Positions 26,202 to 35,044 of a stretch of DNA of 64,000 nt are shown piece after piece. Below the pieces are notes generated by a model. The model had not been told where the DNA came from and searched no databases. It worked only from the letters and a program-made list of their open reading frames with translations. The stretch is from an uncultured Sphingorhabdus sp. Its GTDB lineage: Bacteria > Pseudomonadota > Alphaproteobacteria > Sphingomonadales > Sphingomonadaceae. The stretch is taken from NCBI GenBank assembly GCA_947492905.1, contig CANLOL010000001.1, positions 660,578 to 724,577 of the forward strand, given 5' to 3'. The position numbers and the translations under genes are program-made. Position 1 is the first letter of the stretch. The number at the start of each line of letters is the position of its first letter.

Positions 26202-26693
26202 GTGATTAACGCCAATCTGACACGACATCCAAATTATTGGAATGCTATTTTGAACCAGAAACCTAGTAAGAAAAATCCAGTAGAAATTGGTTGGTGCGAA
26301 TTGGTCGGCCTGCCTGAATTTGGCATAGAAAATATTCATGGCAAAATGGACAGCGGCGCGAATACATCATCCTTACATGCGGTCGATATTAAGCCCTTTA
26401 TCAAGGATGGTATCGCCTATGTTTCTTTTCGTATTCCCAAATCATCGTCGCAACCTGCATTTCAATGCGAGGCCCCGATATTGAAACAAACAAAGATTAA
26501 AAGTTCTAATGGTCATGAACAATTGCGCTATGTCATAGCGATAAAAATCATATTGGCTGGACGGCAATGGAATGGCCAAATGACGCTTGCTAATCGCGGC
26601 TCTATGGCGTTTCCTATATTGATTGGCCGCCGTTCTTTGCGGCGGGGCTTTGTTGTGAATAGTGCGAAAAAATGGGTCTTTGGCAAGGTCTGA
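26202..26693 (+). CDS. RimB-like retropepsin / 'ATP-dependent zinc protease'
   Basis: 163 residues if it starts at GTG 26202; a TTG at 26250 would start nearer the family's usual N-terminus, and the ribosome site does not decide. The PF05618 domain starts at EIGWCELVGLPEFGIENIHG and has the retropepsin-type motif MDSGANTSSLHA (about residues 49-60). The second half RPxLIGRRSLRRG-type segment is ILIGRRSLRRGFVVN. In Pseudomonas RimB cuts glutamate chains from S6 modified by RimK, and here it is divergent from rimK. A role in reversing the modification is a good inference. It ends 7 bp before the convergent sterol-desaturase gene. Confidence 0.85.
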   Translation: MINANLTRHPNYWNAILNQKPSKKNPVEIGWCELVGLPEFGIENIHGKMDSGANTSSLHAVDIKPFIKDGIAYVSFRIPKSSSQPAFQCEAPILKQTKIKSSNGHEQLRYVIAIKIILAGRQWNGQMTLANRGSMAFPILIGRRSLRRGFVVNSAKKWVFGKV

Positions 26694-26700
26694 ATTATAA

Positions 26701-27525
26701 TTACCGCTCTGTTACTGGTTCTAGCGTATTTTCCGCAGCCTGCACAGGCTTTGCATGGCCGACCACCTCATGAAACCTTTGGTGATATTTGGGGTGTTCC
26801 GTCCCCATTAACCGATCCCAAAATGTGAAATAGAAACCATAATTATAATGAAATCCGCCGCTATGGTGCATATCATGATGGGTAGTGGTGCTGATGAAAC
26901 GGCTGATAGGATTTTTTAGCCACCAAGATGGATGTAATTCTAATCCAGCATGTTGCGTTGTATTGCGAATGATCTGAATGATAAGAAAGCTAATCAGGAC
27001 AGTCACTGGCGTTGCTACAAATAGCTGCCATAAAGGAATGAACATCGCGTTGAGCAATGCTTCGGGCGGAGCAAAGCTGTATGCGGCAAAGGGCGTTGGA
27101 GTGACCGATTTATGATGATGACGATGAAAGCTTTTGTATAACTTTGGATGATGCATTGCACGGTGCGTCCAATAAAAATAGGCATCATGGGCAAAGATCA
27201 TTCCTGTTAGTAAAAGCAAGTCCATGCCTAGACCTAGGCTGCCCTCTACACGTTGAAATATGCCGACTTTCATGCCCAATATCATAATTACCGTAATCAC
27301 AAGATAAACAATATTGGATTGAATAGAAGATAATATTTCGCGCCTAATATCGCGCCAGCTTGCATCTCGATTTTGGATTTTACGGCTTTTCCAAGCGGTA
27401 CGTTTTAACAACCAAACCAAAGCAATCGTAAGAAAGGCAGCGATGAAATAGCGGCCAAATTGCCTTTCAAAATTATTCCAAAATATGATGCCCCATTCCA
27501 ATATATTAGCTTCTAATTCTTGCAT
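26701..27525 (-). CDS. Sterol desaturase / fatty acid hydroxylase family protein
   Basis: 274 residues, integral membrane di-iron protein. Four or so hydrophobic segments (e.g. YFIAAFLTIALVWLL near 27-41). The histidine clusters are HDAYFYWTHRAMHH, FHRHHHKS and TTTHHDMHH, the eight-His pattern of the superfamily. It would hydroxylate or desaturate a lipid, hopanoid or carotenoid in the inner membrane. The substrate cannot be assigned. No clear operon partner: the AraC gene starts 150 bp or more away, and rimB is convergent. Confidence 0.88.
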   Translation of the reverse strand: MQELEANILEWGIIFWNNFERQFGRYFIAAFLTIALVWLLKRTAWKSRKIQNRDASWRDIRREILSSIQSNIVYLVITVIMILGMKVGIFQRVEGSLGLGMDLLLLTGMIFAHDAYFYWTHRAMHHPKLYKSFHRHHHKSVTPTPFAAYSFAPPEALLNAMFIPLWQLFVATPVTVLISFLIIQIIRNTTQHAGLELHPSWWLKNPISRFISTTTHHDMHHSGGFHYNYGFYFTFWDRLMGTEHPKYHQRFHEVVGHAKPVQAAENTLEPVTER

Positions 27526-27677
27526 ATCAATCGTCTTTCATCATAAAATTAAGATGCCCACTTATGAGAGATGGTGCAATAGAGAGCGTGTTAAGCGGAC
27601 ATCTTAAATGGCTATATGCACGAATGATTAATCCCATCTGCTTATTTTCGGAAATGATTGGTTGATTATGAAATTGA

Positions 27678-28733
27678 TCAGGCAGCACGTAAATTTATTT
27701 GACGATATTCGCTGGGTGTCATTCCTTCTGCTTGACGAAAGGCTCGGTTAAATGGTGCGAGCGAGCCAAAGCCCGAATCTAAGGCTATTGTTAATATGGG
27801 GACTTGAGATTGCTGCGGATCTTTAAGCGCCTCTCTAACTTCAGCCAGACGATAATGGTTCAAAAAAGAAGAGAAATTTCTATAACCCAATCGTCCATTG
27901 ATTAATCGCCGTAATTTATATTCCTGCTCGCCCAATGATTTCGATAATATAGCAATGGTTAGCCCTTCGTTCCGATAGGCCCTTTCATAGCTAATATAAT
28001 TTTCCAATTTTTCTTGTAGGGCGAGTTCCTCTTCGGAAATATTATCTGCGCTGTCTAAATTTGGTTTTTCTATCGGTGCAAATAAATCTATCGGATAAGA
28101 TCGCACCAGTGAAATTAACAAATAATAGGTGATGATAAGGATGATGCTATTGACGCTAATCGTTATCAAATATGGCGTAATCATTTTTAAAAATAAATTA
28201 TATATAAAAAAGATGATCGTAATCAAACCGATGCTGCTGCCAACAGTGACGATAAATAATATTCGTAATTTTCGGCGAGCCTCAACAAGGTCATTATCTT
28301 TGCCCTGCCAAGCAATCCATAATCCCCAGATGCTAAAGCCCATCCACATGATACGCGTTGGTATATTAACGCCTTGATCATATCCGCTTACGCGCGCCAT
28401 CCAAAGCACAACAGAGATGATAGTTGTGAGCAATACTATGCTCCAGCTTTTCCAACCTATATGCGTTTCATCATTGAACCAACTGCGCGAGAATAACCAA
28501 AATATACTATAAATAGTGGACATTGCAGCGCATAAAATCAGGTTGATAGGCGTAATGCTGAAATCAGAATTGGGTATTTCAAATATGAAATAGCTGATTA
28601 CGCCAATAGATAAAGCTATCCCTAATTTTGCGGGCAATGTTTTATTATGATCGCGCCACAACAATATGATTAGCAAGATTAGGTTGCTAATCGCCATAAA
28701 ACGAATGATGATATCTATTGTGGGCCAATCCAT
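27678..28733 (-). CDS. AraC family regulator with membrane-spanning N-terminus
   Basis: 351 residues. Residues ~1-210 contain about seven hydrophobic segments (FMAISNLILLIILLW, IGVISYFIF, SIVLLTTIISVVLWM, FIVTVGSSIGLITIIFF and others). The C-terminal ~100 residues are an AraC-type pair of helix-turn-helices: GLTIAILSKSLGEQEYKLRR, then YRLAEVREALKDPQ.., SGFGSLAPFNRAFRQAEGMTPSEYR. This architecture occurs in proteobacterial membrane-bound AraC regulators, which respond to envelope signals. It is 85 bp before (upstream in gene order after) the serine hydrolase at 28819, both on the minus strand. The target genes are unknown; the neighbouring hydrolase is a candidate. Confidence 0.85.
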   Translation of the reverse strand: MDWPTIDIIIRFMAISNLILLIILLWRDHNKTLPAKLGIALSIGVISYFIFEIPNSDFSITPINLILCAAMSTIYSIFWLFSRSWFNDETHIGWKSWSIVLLTTIISVVLWMARVSGYDQGVNIPTRIMWMGFSIWGLWIAWQGKDNDLVEARRKLRILFIVTVGSSIGLITIIFFIYNLFLKMITPYLITISVNSIILIITYYLLISLVRSYPIDLFAPIEKPNLDSADNISEEELALQEKLENYISYERAYRNEGLTIAILSKSLGEQEYKLRRLINGRLGYRNFSSFLNHYRLAEVREALKDPQQSQVPILTIALDSGFGSLAPFNRAFRQAEGMTPSEYRQINLRAA

Positions 28734-28818
28734 ATAAGGATTTTGGCACTTAATCTAGGGTAAAGCAATTGCTCGGCTGGTGGATTATCGTTGGAAAGCT
28801 AATCGATTATGAAATCAA

Positions 28819-30291
28819 TCAGTTGGAATTAATTTCTGCACGCAATTCAGTCACAGCTTTTTTCGCAGAATCCATTTTAGGGTTTATCATCACTGCTTTT
28901 TCGTAACTCGCTAATGCTTTATCCAGTTGTCCATTAATACGATAAGCTTCGCCTAAACTATCATGAGAATTGGCATGATTGGGATGATCTGAAACACTCC
29001 ATTGAAAAACTAAAATAGCTTCATCAACTTTTTTTAGCCCTAATAATTTATAACCCAAGGCGATATAATTGCGCGGTGTTAAGCTATATCCGCTGCGTTC
29101 ATCCGATAAATTTTCATAGGCTGTTATCATAGCTTCTGAACCTTGTTTCAGTGCTATCGTCATGATTAAATCTTCTAATTTTCTTTTAGCAAGCGGGACT
29201 TCTTCGCCATTAAGTGCGCGCATCAGGGCATTCCCCATGTCGAGTACTATTGCCCCATAATTATTATTATTCATGATGAATATAAAATCTTGATTGGGTT
29301 CTGAACGCAAATAATAGCTCTGATATCCAGGAATACTGCCAGTATGGGAAGCAATCGGTAATTTTCTTTTATCGCTGAGTGTCCATTCTTCAACACCCCA
29401 ACCAAAGCCATAAGGGCCTTGTGCTTTCACGCTCATCATATTTTTGCGCGTCTCAGTTCCTATGATATTATCTTTATATAATGCTCGATCAAAACGATAT
29501 ATATCCATAGCATTGGAATATAGGCTGCCAGCTGAGAATAATATGCTGGGGTCAACAACAAATGGTTGTTCAAAACCGCCATCTGGGGTTCTACTATAGG
29601 CTGAGGCTAAATTTGGTATAATCTCACGTCCATTGAATAATCCGCTATTCTTCATGCCGGCAGGTTCGAAGATATGTTCACGCATTGCCTCAATATAAGG
29701 CTTTTTTGTCACTTTCTCGATGATTAGGCCCAAAAGAATGAAACCAGAATTATTATAGCGCCATTTGCTCCCGGATTCTTCTATCAATACAGGTTTAATC
29801 CATTCGCGAGCAAAATTTTCAGGTTCATAGCTTTGCCGTGCTGTGGTTTGCCACCATGGGTCGTTAACATTACCTGGGAAATCTTTGATGCCAGATGTAT
29901 GGCTTAATAGTTGTTCAACCGTAACATTCTCAATAGAAGTACCAGCATAGAGTTCTGGCAAATATAGCCCTAAATTACCATCCAGCGATAATAATCCGTC
30001 TTCTGCTAATTTCATCACCAAAGTAGCGGTAAAGGGTTTGCTGATTGAACCAAGCCGATAAATGGTTGAGGGCGTATTGGCTACATCCCATTCTTTATTG
30101 GCCTGCCCATAAGAAGAATGAACCAATATCCTGTCGCCGCGGGCTAATAAAACAGTGCCGCTAAACCCTTGATTTACAGCATAGCTATCAACCAAGTTTT
30201 GCAATTTTTGCTGATTGGGATTGGCATGTAAGGTCTGGAGAGGCAGTGCGAAAAATAATATCAATATGAACCGATGGATTAAATTTCGCAT
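28819..30291 (-). CDS. Serine hydrolase, beta-lactamase family, with TPR tail
   Basis: 490 residues, signal peptide about 1-24 (HRFILILFFALPLQTLHA). The beta-lactamase/DD-peptidase-like domain has SxxK as S82-I-S-K85 (RLGSISKPFTATLV), YxN in WRYNNSGFILLG, and HTGSIPGY as the third motif. The last ~90 residues have two TPR-like helices (ANSHDSLGEAYRINGQLDKA, ALASYEKAVMINPKMDSAKK). Periplasmic; likely peptidase or esterase. The TPR tail suggests protein binding. It precedes the membrane AraC regulator gene on the same strand. Confidence 0.87.
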   Translation of the reverse strand: MRNLIHRFILILFFALPLQTLHANPNQQKLQNLVDSYAVNQGFSGTVLLARGDRILVHSSYGQANKEWDVANTPSTIYRLGSISKPFTATLVMKLAEDGLLSLDGNLGLYLPELYAGTSIENVTVEQLLSHTSGIKDFPGNVNDPWWQTTARQSYEPENFAREWIKPVLIEESGSKWRYNNSGFILLGLIIEKVTKKPYIEAMREHIFEPAGMKNSGLFNGREIIPNLASAYSRTPDGGFEQPFVVDPSILFSAGSLYSNAMDIYRFDRALYKDNIIGTETRKNMMSVKAQGPYGFGWGVEEWTLSDKRKLPIASHTGSIPGYQSYYLRSEPNQDFIFIMNNNNYGAIVLDMGNALMRALNGEEVPLAKRKLEDLIMTIALKQGSEAMITAYENLSDERSGYSLTPRNYIALGYKLLGLKKVDEAILVFQWSVSDHPNHANSHDSLGEAYRINGQLDKALASYEKAVMINPKMDSAKKAVTELRAEINSN

Positions 30292-30346
30292 TACAGAGCC
30301 CCCTATATATCTACATGCGTAGTCATCGCAATTTTAATAGGAAAGG

Positions 30347-31306
30347 TCAAGTGCTAGATATATTCTTTTGTGGCTTCACATCGGCCTGTAATTCAAAAAT
30401 ATCGGGGCGGGCATAATGGCCGCTAACATCCAGATCAAATTGTCCGCGCGTGCGCATGTCGGGGTCTATTTGCGCGCTCACCATACCCTCTTTGCCATAG
30501 AGCGGCTCGCCAATAATCTCACCCATAGGGTTGATGATACAGCTACCGCCATTAATCAGCACTATATCGGGTGCATTGCCTTGCACAGCATCAAATTCAT
30601 TAGCGTCTAATCCTATCATACCGCGCTCTAAATATTGGCAGGATGAGAGGACATAATTGCGCCCTTCCAATGCGATCATTGTCATGGATGGTATCCAAAT
30701 ATCGCGATCATCTACGGTGGATACGCAATAAAAATCCGGCTGCGCATCATAATAATAGCTGCGCAAATGCGGCATGTAATTTTCCCAACAAATCGCGCTA
30801 ACCAATCGCCCAGCGCTGCTGTCCATAATCGGTAAATCGCTGCCATCGCCAAATCCCCAAATAAGACGCTCCATCGCGGTGGGCATTAATTTGCGGTGGA
30901 CACCCAATAAGCTGCCGTCGCGTTCAAAGGAAAATGTGGAGCAATAAAGCGTGCCGCCTTTTTTTTCTATAACCCCAACAACGCAGGTCACATCATTGGC
31001 TGCAACGGCTTCGCTCAGCGCGTTAAATTCCGATGACTCCAGAGCGATGGCATTATCGGCATAGCGCCGAAAAAGATCTCGGCCCGCATCATTGCGCGAG
31101 CCAACGCGTGCGCCAAAATCCACGCCTTTGGGATAGCCGCCGATAAAGGCCTCTGGAAAAACGACAATATCGCTCTTGGCAGCTTTGGCATCTGAGAGGA
31201 GATCAGCAAATTTTTCTATGGTAGCCGGCGTATTGAACGGATCAGAGCCTGCTTGAACAACAGTTGCAATTTTAGCGGTCTTAGAGGGGGCGGTATTATG
31301 GGTCAT
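30347..31306 (-). CDS. Nitrilase / carbon-nitrogen hydrolase
   Basis: 319 residues. The catalytic triad is intact: E52 (VVFPEAFIGGYPKG), K139 (LLGVHRKLMPT) and C173 (VSAICWENYMP). Length and GYPKG signature match plant- and bacterial-type nitrilases (EC 3.5.5.1), which convert nitriles directly to acids and ammonia; the HRKLMPT motif is also nitrilase-like. Cytoplasmic. A terminator-like region is not evident, and the neighbouring genes are not related. Cyanide hydratase and aliphatic amidase are less likely from the motif spelling. Confidence 0.9.
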   Translation of the reverse strand: MTHNTAPSKTAKIATVVQAGSDPFNTPATIEKFADLLSDAKAAKSDIVVFPEAFIGGYPKGVDFGARVGSRNDAGRDLFRRYADNAIALESSEFNALSEAVAANDVTCVVGVIEKKGGTLYCSTFSFERDGSLLGVHRKLMPTAMERLIWGFGDGSDLPIMDSSAGRLVSAICWENYMPHLRSYYYDAQPDFYCVSTVDDRDIWIPSMTMIALEGRNYVLSSCQYLERGMIGLDANEFDAVQGNAPDIVLINGGSCIINPMGEIIGEPLYGKEGMVSAQIDPDMRTRGQFDLDVSGHYARPDIFELQADVKPQKNISST

Positions 31307-31392
31307 ATATTGTCCTAAATTTATATATTGGCGATATTCTAACCCTATTTTATCGTATTGCTATAATTATTGAGAATAAGATGAAATTGCTC

Positions 31393-31421
31393 TTGACGTT
31401 TACGTGAACGTCAACTAGATA
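31393..31421 (+). promoter_or_regulatory. etfBA promoter with LiuR-like palindrome
   Basis: Perfect inverted repeat TTGACGTT-N6-AACGTCAA (31393-31414, inner TACGTG). TTGACG serves as -35 and TAGATA (31416-31421) as -10 with a 17-bp spacer, so a factor bound here would sit on the promoter. LiuR and related MerR-family regulators of branched-chain and fatty acid degradation in proteobacteria bind TTGACGT..ACGTCAA-like sequences. The palindrome is seen; the identity of the regulator is inferred. Confidence 0.55.
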
Positions 31422-31520
31422 GGAATCAATTAATATCATTAAAGCCTTGCTCCGTTCTTAGGACATAGTATCGTGCGGCGCAAAGTGCAGTTCATGATTG
31501 TTCAAATGGAAGGAAATGAC

Positions 31521-32267
31521 ATGAAAATTCTCGTACCCGTAAAACGGGTGATTGATTATAATGTGAAACCTCGGGTGAAATCTGATGGCAGCGGTGTTGA
31601 TCTAGCGAATGTAAAGATGAGCATGAACCCATTTGACGAGATTAGTGTTGAAGAAGCTATTCGTTTGAAAGAAGCTGGTAAAGCCGAAGAAATTGTTGCT
31701 GTTTCTGTTGGTCCGCAAAAGGCCCAAGAAACATTACGTACAGCGCTTGCTATGGGTGCTGATCGCGCTATTCTTGTGAATACAGACGAAGAAGTAGAGC
31801 CATTGGGCGTTGCTAAAATATTAGCGAAAATCGTCGAAGAAGAAGCACCACAATTGGTAATCTGTGGTAAACAAGCCATTGATGATGACAGCAACCAAAC
31901 AGGCCAAATGCTAGCCGCATTATTGGGCTGGGGCCAAGGCACATTTGCCAATACAGTGGAATTGGACGGCAATAGCGTTGATGTTAAACGTGAGATTGAT
32001 GGCGGATTACAAACGGTGAAATTAAATTTACCTGCTGTTGTGACAACCGATTTGCGGCTCAATGAGCCACGCTATGCTAGCCTTCCCAATATTATGAAGG
32101 CCAAGAAAAAGCCAATGGATGAAAAAACAGTGGCGGATTATGGCGTTGATATTACCCCGCGCCTTACCACAACAAATGTGAGCGAGCCTCCTGTGCGTCA
32201 GGCAGGTGAAAAAGTGGCTGATGTGGATGCATTGGTTGAGAAATTAAAAGCAGTAGGAGCGATATAA
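31521..32267 (+). CDS. etfB: Electron transfer flavoprotein subunit beta
   Basis: 248 residues from ATG 31521 (GGAAGGAAATGAC upstream); a longer frame would begin at 31473 but adds non-family residues. Sequence [20 protein letters not shown] is the standard start; ETF signature and AMP-binding motifs are present ([19 protein letters not shown]). With EtfA it carries electrons from acyl-CoA dehydrogenases, such as the pair at 17216-19387, to ETF-ubiquinone oxidoreductase. Its stop overlaps the etfA start (TAATG), so translation is coupled. Confidence 0.95.
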   Translation: MKILVPVKRVIDYNVKPRVKSDGSGVDLANVKMSMNPFDEISVEEAIRLKEAGKAEEIVAVSVGPQKAQETLRTALAMGADRAILVNTDEEVEPLGVAKILAKIVEEEAPQLVICGKQAIDDDSNQTGQMLAALLGWGQGTFANTVELDGNSVDVKREIDGGLQTVKLNLPAVVTTDLRLNEPRYASLPNIMKAKKKPMDEKTVADYGVDITPRLTTTNVSEPPVRQAGEKVADVDALVEKLKAVGAI

Positions 32268-33196
32268 TGAAGACGCTTATCTGGGTAGAACATGATAATG
32301 CATCAATGAAAGATGCTACTTTGGCTGTTGTTACGGCGGCAGCAAAATTAGGCGAAGTCCATGCACTGGTCGCTGGTAGCGGATGCGCTAGCGTTGCGGA
32401 TCAAGTGGCGAAAGTGGATGGCATTGCAACCGTTCATGTGGCCGATGATGCGGCCCTTGCGAATGGATTGGCTGAAAATGTAGCGCCTTTGGTGGCGGGA
32501 CTTATGGATAGTCATGATGCATTTTTGGCGCCTGCGACGACGACCGGCAAAAATATAGCGCCGCGCGTTGCGGCTTTATTGGATGTAATGCAGATTTCGG
32601 ATATTCTCTCGGTTGAGAGTGCGGATACTTTTACGCGTCCTATCTATGCAGGCAATGCAATAGCCACCGTGAAGACATCTGACAGCAAATTGGTGATTAC
32701 TGTGCGCGGCACTGCTTTTGACAAAGCGGCTACCGAAGGCGGTAGTGCATCTATTGAAGCTGTTGGCGGTGCGAGCGATGCTGGCACTTCGGCTTTTGTC
32801 AGCGAAGAGATTGCTAAATCAGAGCGGCCAGAACTAACCTCTGCTAAAACAATTGTATCGGGCGGCCGTGCATTGGGCAGCAGCGAGAAGTTTGAGGAAG
32901 TTATCACACCATTAGCAGATAAATTGGGAGCAGCCATTGGCGCATCGCGCGCTGCTGTGGATGCCGGATATGTTCCCAATGATTATCAAGTGGGTCAAAC
33001 CGGTAAGATTGTAGCCCCAGAAGTCTATATGGCGATTGGTATTTCTGGCGCTATCCAGCATTTGGCGGGTATGAAAGACAGTAAGGTCATTGTTGCTATC
33101 AACAAAGATGAAGATGCGCCTATTTTCCAAGTTGCTGATATTGGTTTGGTTGCTGATTTATTCGACGCCGTGCCAGAGCTTACGAGCAAAGTTTAA
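32267..33196 (+). CDS. etfA: Electron transfer flavoprotein subunit alpha
   Basis: 309 residues. The FAD-binding C-terminal domain is clear: [40 protein letters not shown], and [20 protein letters not shown] followed by [20 protein letters not shown]. It binds the FAD of the ETF heterodimer and accepts electrons from acyl-CoA dehydrogenases. It begins inside the etfB stop codon. A strong hairpin terminator follows at 33251. The pair has its own regulated promoter (31393). Confidence 0.95.
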   Translation: MKTLIWVEHDNASMKDATLAVVTAAAKLGEVHALVAGSGCASVADQVAKVDGIATVHVADDAALANGLAENVAPLVAGLMDSHDAFLAPATTTGKNIAPRVAALLDVMQISDILSVESADTFTRPIYAGNAIATVKTSDSKLVITVRGTAFDKAATEGGSASIEAVGGASDAGTSAFVSEEIAKSERPELTSAKTIVSGGRALGSSEKFEEVITPLADKLGAAIGASRAAVDAGYVPNDYQVGQTGKIVAPEVYMAIGISGAIQHLAGMKDSKVIVAINKDEDAPIFQVADIGLVADLFDAVPELTSKV

Positions 33197-33250
33197 TCCA
33201 TATTTGGGATTATAGTGCCAATTTGTTAAAGGACTGGGTTGAAAAATAGA

Positions 33251-33280
33251 AAACCCTGATGCTGCGGCATTGGGGTTTTT
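33251..33280 (+). terminator. Rho-independent terminator of etfBA
   Basis: AAACCCTGATGC, loop TGCG, GCATTGGGGTTT, then a T tract. All twelve positions pair (two G-T wobbles). It is 55 bp after the etfA stop. Confidence 0.85.
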
Positions 33281-33582
33281 ATTTGTCCATGACAGACAAT
33301 ATTAGAGCGCATATTGTATCTTCGCCTGTAAATATGGCGATGGTTAAATGTCTATTAACTATATGAATTTAATGGTTAATTTACAAAATTATAGATTCAT
33401 GTGTCGATAATTCTTACGGTTAATAAAAACACTAATTTTTATTAACCATCTAAATGCCTCTTTTAATATATTTTCCATTTTTTGGCATAGGGTTTGCGTA
33501 TCATTCACCAGTCTAAACTGTCGATGTAGCGTTTAATTACATTTGACAAATTATTAATGGTCGTAAATTCGGGGTGAATATA
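33281..33582. other. Gene-free stretch before PEP-CTERM gene
   Basis: About 300 bp, AT-rich, with no credible frame on either strand. It contains repeated TTAACC/GGTTAA motifs (33354, 33370, 33416-33446) and ends with GGGGTG, the ribosome site for ATG 33583. It probably holds the promoter of the PEP-CTERM gene; no operator can be assigned. Confidence 0.4.
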
Positions 33583-34182
33583 ATGAAAACAATATTATCA
33601 AAATCTATCTTAGTAGCAATAGCGCTTGGCGCATCAAGCTCAGCCTATGCAACAGTACATACATATAGTCTTGACAATGGTACTATCCTAACAGTCAATT
33701 CTGCCACAGGACAAGGCAGCGCAGTCGGTAGAGACATTAACGCAACTTTCACTGGTGATTTTTCTGGTTTCACGGGTGGTGAGAGCCCATCAAGAATATC
33801 AATTCCAATCGATAATTTGCAAGGTACACGTGTTATAAATGGTAGAACCATCCCTGCAACGCCTGAGAATGTAGCGGATCATCCTTACAGCTTAAACTTT
33901 AATCGCGATGGTGATCTTAATCTATGGGCACGTTGGGGCGGTAACCGCTATGGTGATTATAGAGCATCTCCAACAGGTTACACTTTCACGCCAGCATCTT
34001 CATCGACTTCAAGCGGTGGTCTTTCTAGCACTGGCGGCGTGAGCTCAACCTCAACAGGTGGAGCAGGTGGCAGCACAGGCGGCGGAACAGATGTTCCAGC
34101 TCCTGGCGCATTATTATTATTCGGTCTTGGTGCAGCGGGCTTAGCCTTTGGCAATCGTCGCCGTAAACAAATCCAAAAATAA
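33583..34182 (+). CDS. PEP-CTERM sorting domain protein
   Basis: 199 residues from ATG 33583 (GGGGTG upstream; a GTG at 33574 is in frame). Signal peptide about 1-22 (MKTILSKSILVAIALGASSS). The mature part is Thr/Ser/Gly-rich, including a low-complexity region near residues 150-170 (SSTSSGGLSSTGGVSSTST). It ends with the tripartite sorting signal VPAPGALLLFGLGAAGLAF followed by GNRRRKQIQK. The PEP-like motif, one membrane helix and Arg cluster mark a substrate of exosortase, which cuts it and attaches or releases it at the outer surface. No exosortase gene is in the window. A hairpin terminator follows at 34213. Confidence 0.88.
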   Translation: MKTILSKSILVAIALGASSSAYATVHTYSLDNGTILTVNSATGQGSAVGRDINATFTGDFSGFTGGESPSRISIPIDNLQGTRVINGRTIPATPENVADHPYSLNFNRDGDLNLWARWGGNRYGDYRASPTGYTFTPASSSTSSGGLSSTGGVSSTSTGGAGGSTGGGTDVPAPGALLLFGLGAAGLAFGNRRRKQIQK

Positions 34183-34212
34183 TTTTAAACTGCGTTTTAG
34201 TTTGATTATAAG

Positions 34213-34239
34213 GCCTCGATGTTCGCATCGGGGCTTTTT
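34213..34239 (+). terminator. Rho-independent terminator of PEP-CTERM gene
   Basis: GCCTCGATG, loop TTCG, CATCGGGGC, then five T. Nine pairs with a stable UUCG tetraloop, 30 bp after the stop. Confidence 0.85.
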
Positions 34240-34261
34240 AGTGCGCGATCCGATTAAATAA

Positions 34262-34927
34262 TCAATGCGCTGCTTTTAATTCATGTAATGTTTCTTTGCC
34301 AACGAACCAAGCACCGCGTAAAATTAGCAATGCAACAATTACCGATAATATGGGATCAATCATCGTCCAACCGGTTAGCAATATAGCGATAGAGGCTATG
34401 ATAGCGGCAATAGAGCCTAGCAAGTCACCCATGACATGCAAATTCACTGCCTTTATGTTGAGATTATTGCCATCGGCTTTGGCCAATACGCGCAGCACAA
34501 TTATATTTATAATCAAACCTAATACCGCGATGAAAAACATTAATCTTCCTAATATGGGTGCGGGATTATTAAAGCGTTCATAGGCTTCCCAAATGATCCA
34601 AATTGCTATTAGGAATAATGTGATAATATTAAACGCAGCAGCATAAAGCGGCAGTTTTTTAATTTTGCTATTCTCTTTTTGCGAAGCACGATTGCTGATT
34701 TGAAACGCCAACCAAGCAATAAGCAAAGCCGCAAAATCATTGAGCATATGTCCAGCGTCCGCCAAAAGCGCTAGCGACCCAGAGATATGGCCTCCGACAA
34801 ATTCGACACCCATAAAAGCGCCAGTAATGATAGCCGCTATGCCAACGGCTCGGCTATTGGCAGCATCTACTTGGGGTACATGATGGTGATTATGGCTAGC
34901 ATCGCAGCTGTGATGATGGTTTGACAT
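34262..34927 (-). CDS. Short cation diffusion facilitator (CDF)
   Basis: 221 residues. His-rich N-terminus (SNHHHSCDASHNHHH), then six membrane segments with the signature LLADAGHMLNDFAALLIAWL (HxxxD-type metal site in TM2). Homologous to CzcD/ZitB/DmeF metal/proton antiporters. Members are usually ~300 residues with a cytosolic C-terminal domain; here the protein ends soon after TM6 (ETLHELKAAH), so that domain is missing, as in some small bacterial CDFs. Probable Zn2+, Co2+ or Cd2+ export from the cytoplasm. The divergent promoter to 35045 contains a TATAACA-N3-TGTTATA palindrome (34964-34980) that a metal sensor could use. Confidence 0.85.
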   Translation of the reverse strand: MSNHHHSCDASHNHHHVPQVDAANSRAVGIAAIITGAFMGVEFVGGHISGSLALLADAGHMLNDFAALLIAWLAFQISNRASQKENSKIKKLPLYAAAFNIITLFLIAIWIIWEAYERFNNPAPILGRLMFFIAVLGLIINIIVLRVLAKADGNNLNIKAVNLHVMGDLLGSIAAIIASIAILLTGWTMIDPILSVIVALLILRGAWFVGKETLHELKAAH

Positions 34928-34963
34928 AATTGTAAGGGTAAGAGGTTTTAGAAATAAGTCAAA

Positions 34964-34980
34964 TATAACACTATGTTATA
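34964..34980. promoter_or_regulatory. Palindrome before the CDF gene
   Basis: TATAACACTATGTTATA, arms of seven bases, 37 bp upstream of the CDF start. Candidate operator for a metal-responsive repressor; AT-rich, so weak evidence. Confidence 0.3.
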
Positions 34981-35044
34981 ATATATTATAGCGATATGAT
35001 ATTAACTGACTTCCTTTCGCGACATTGATACGTCATTATAGGGC

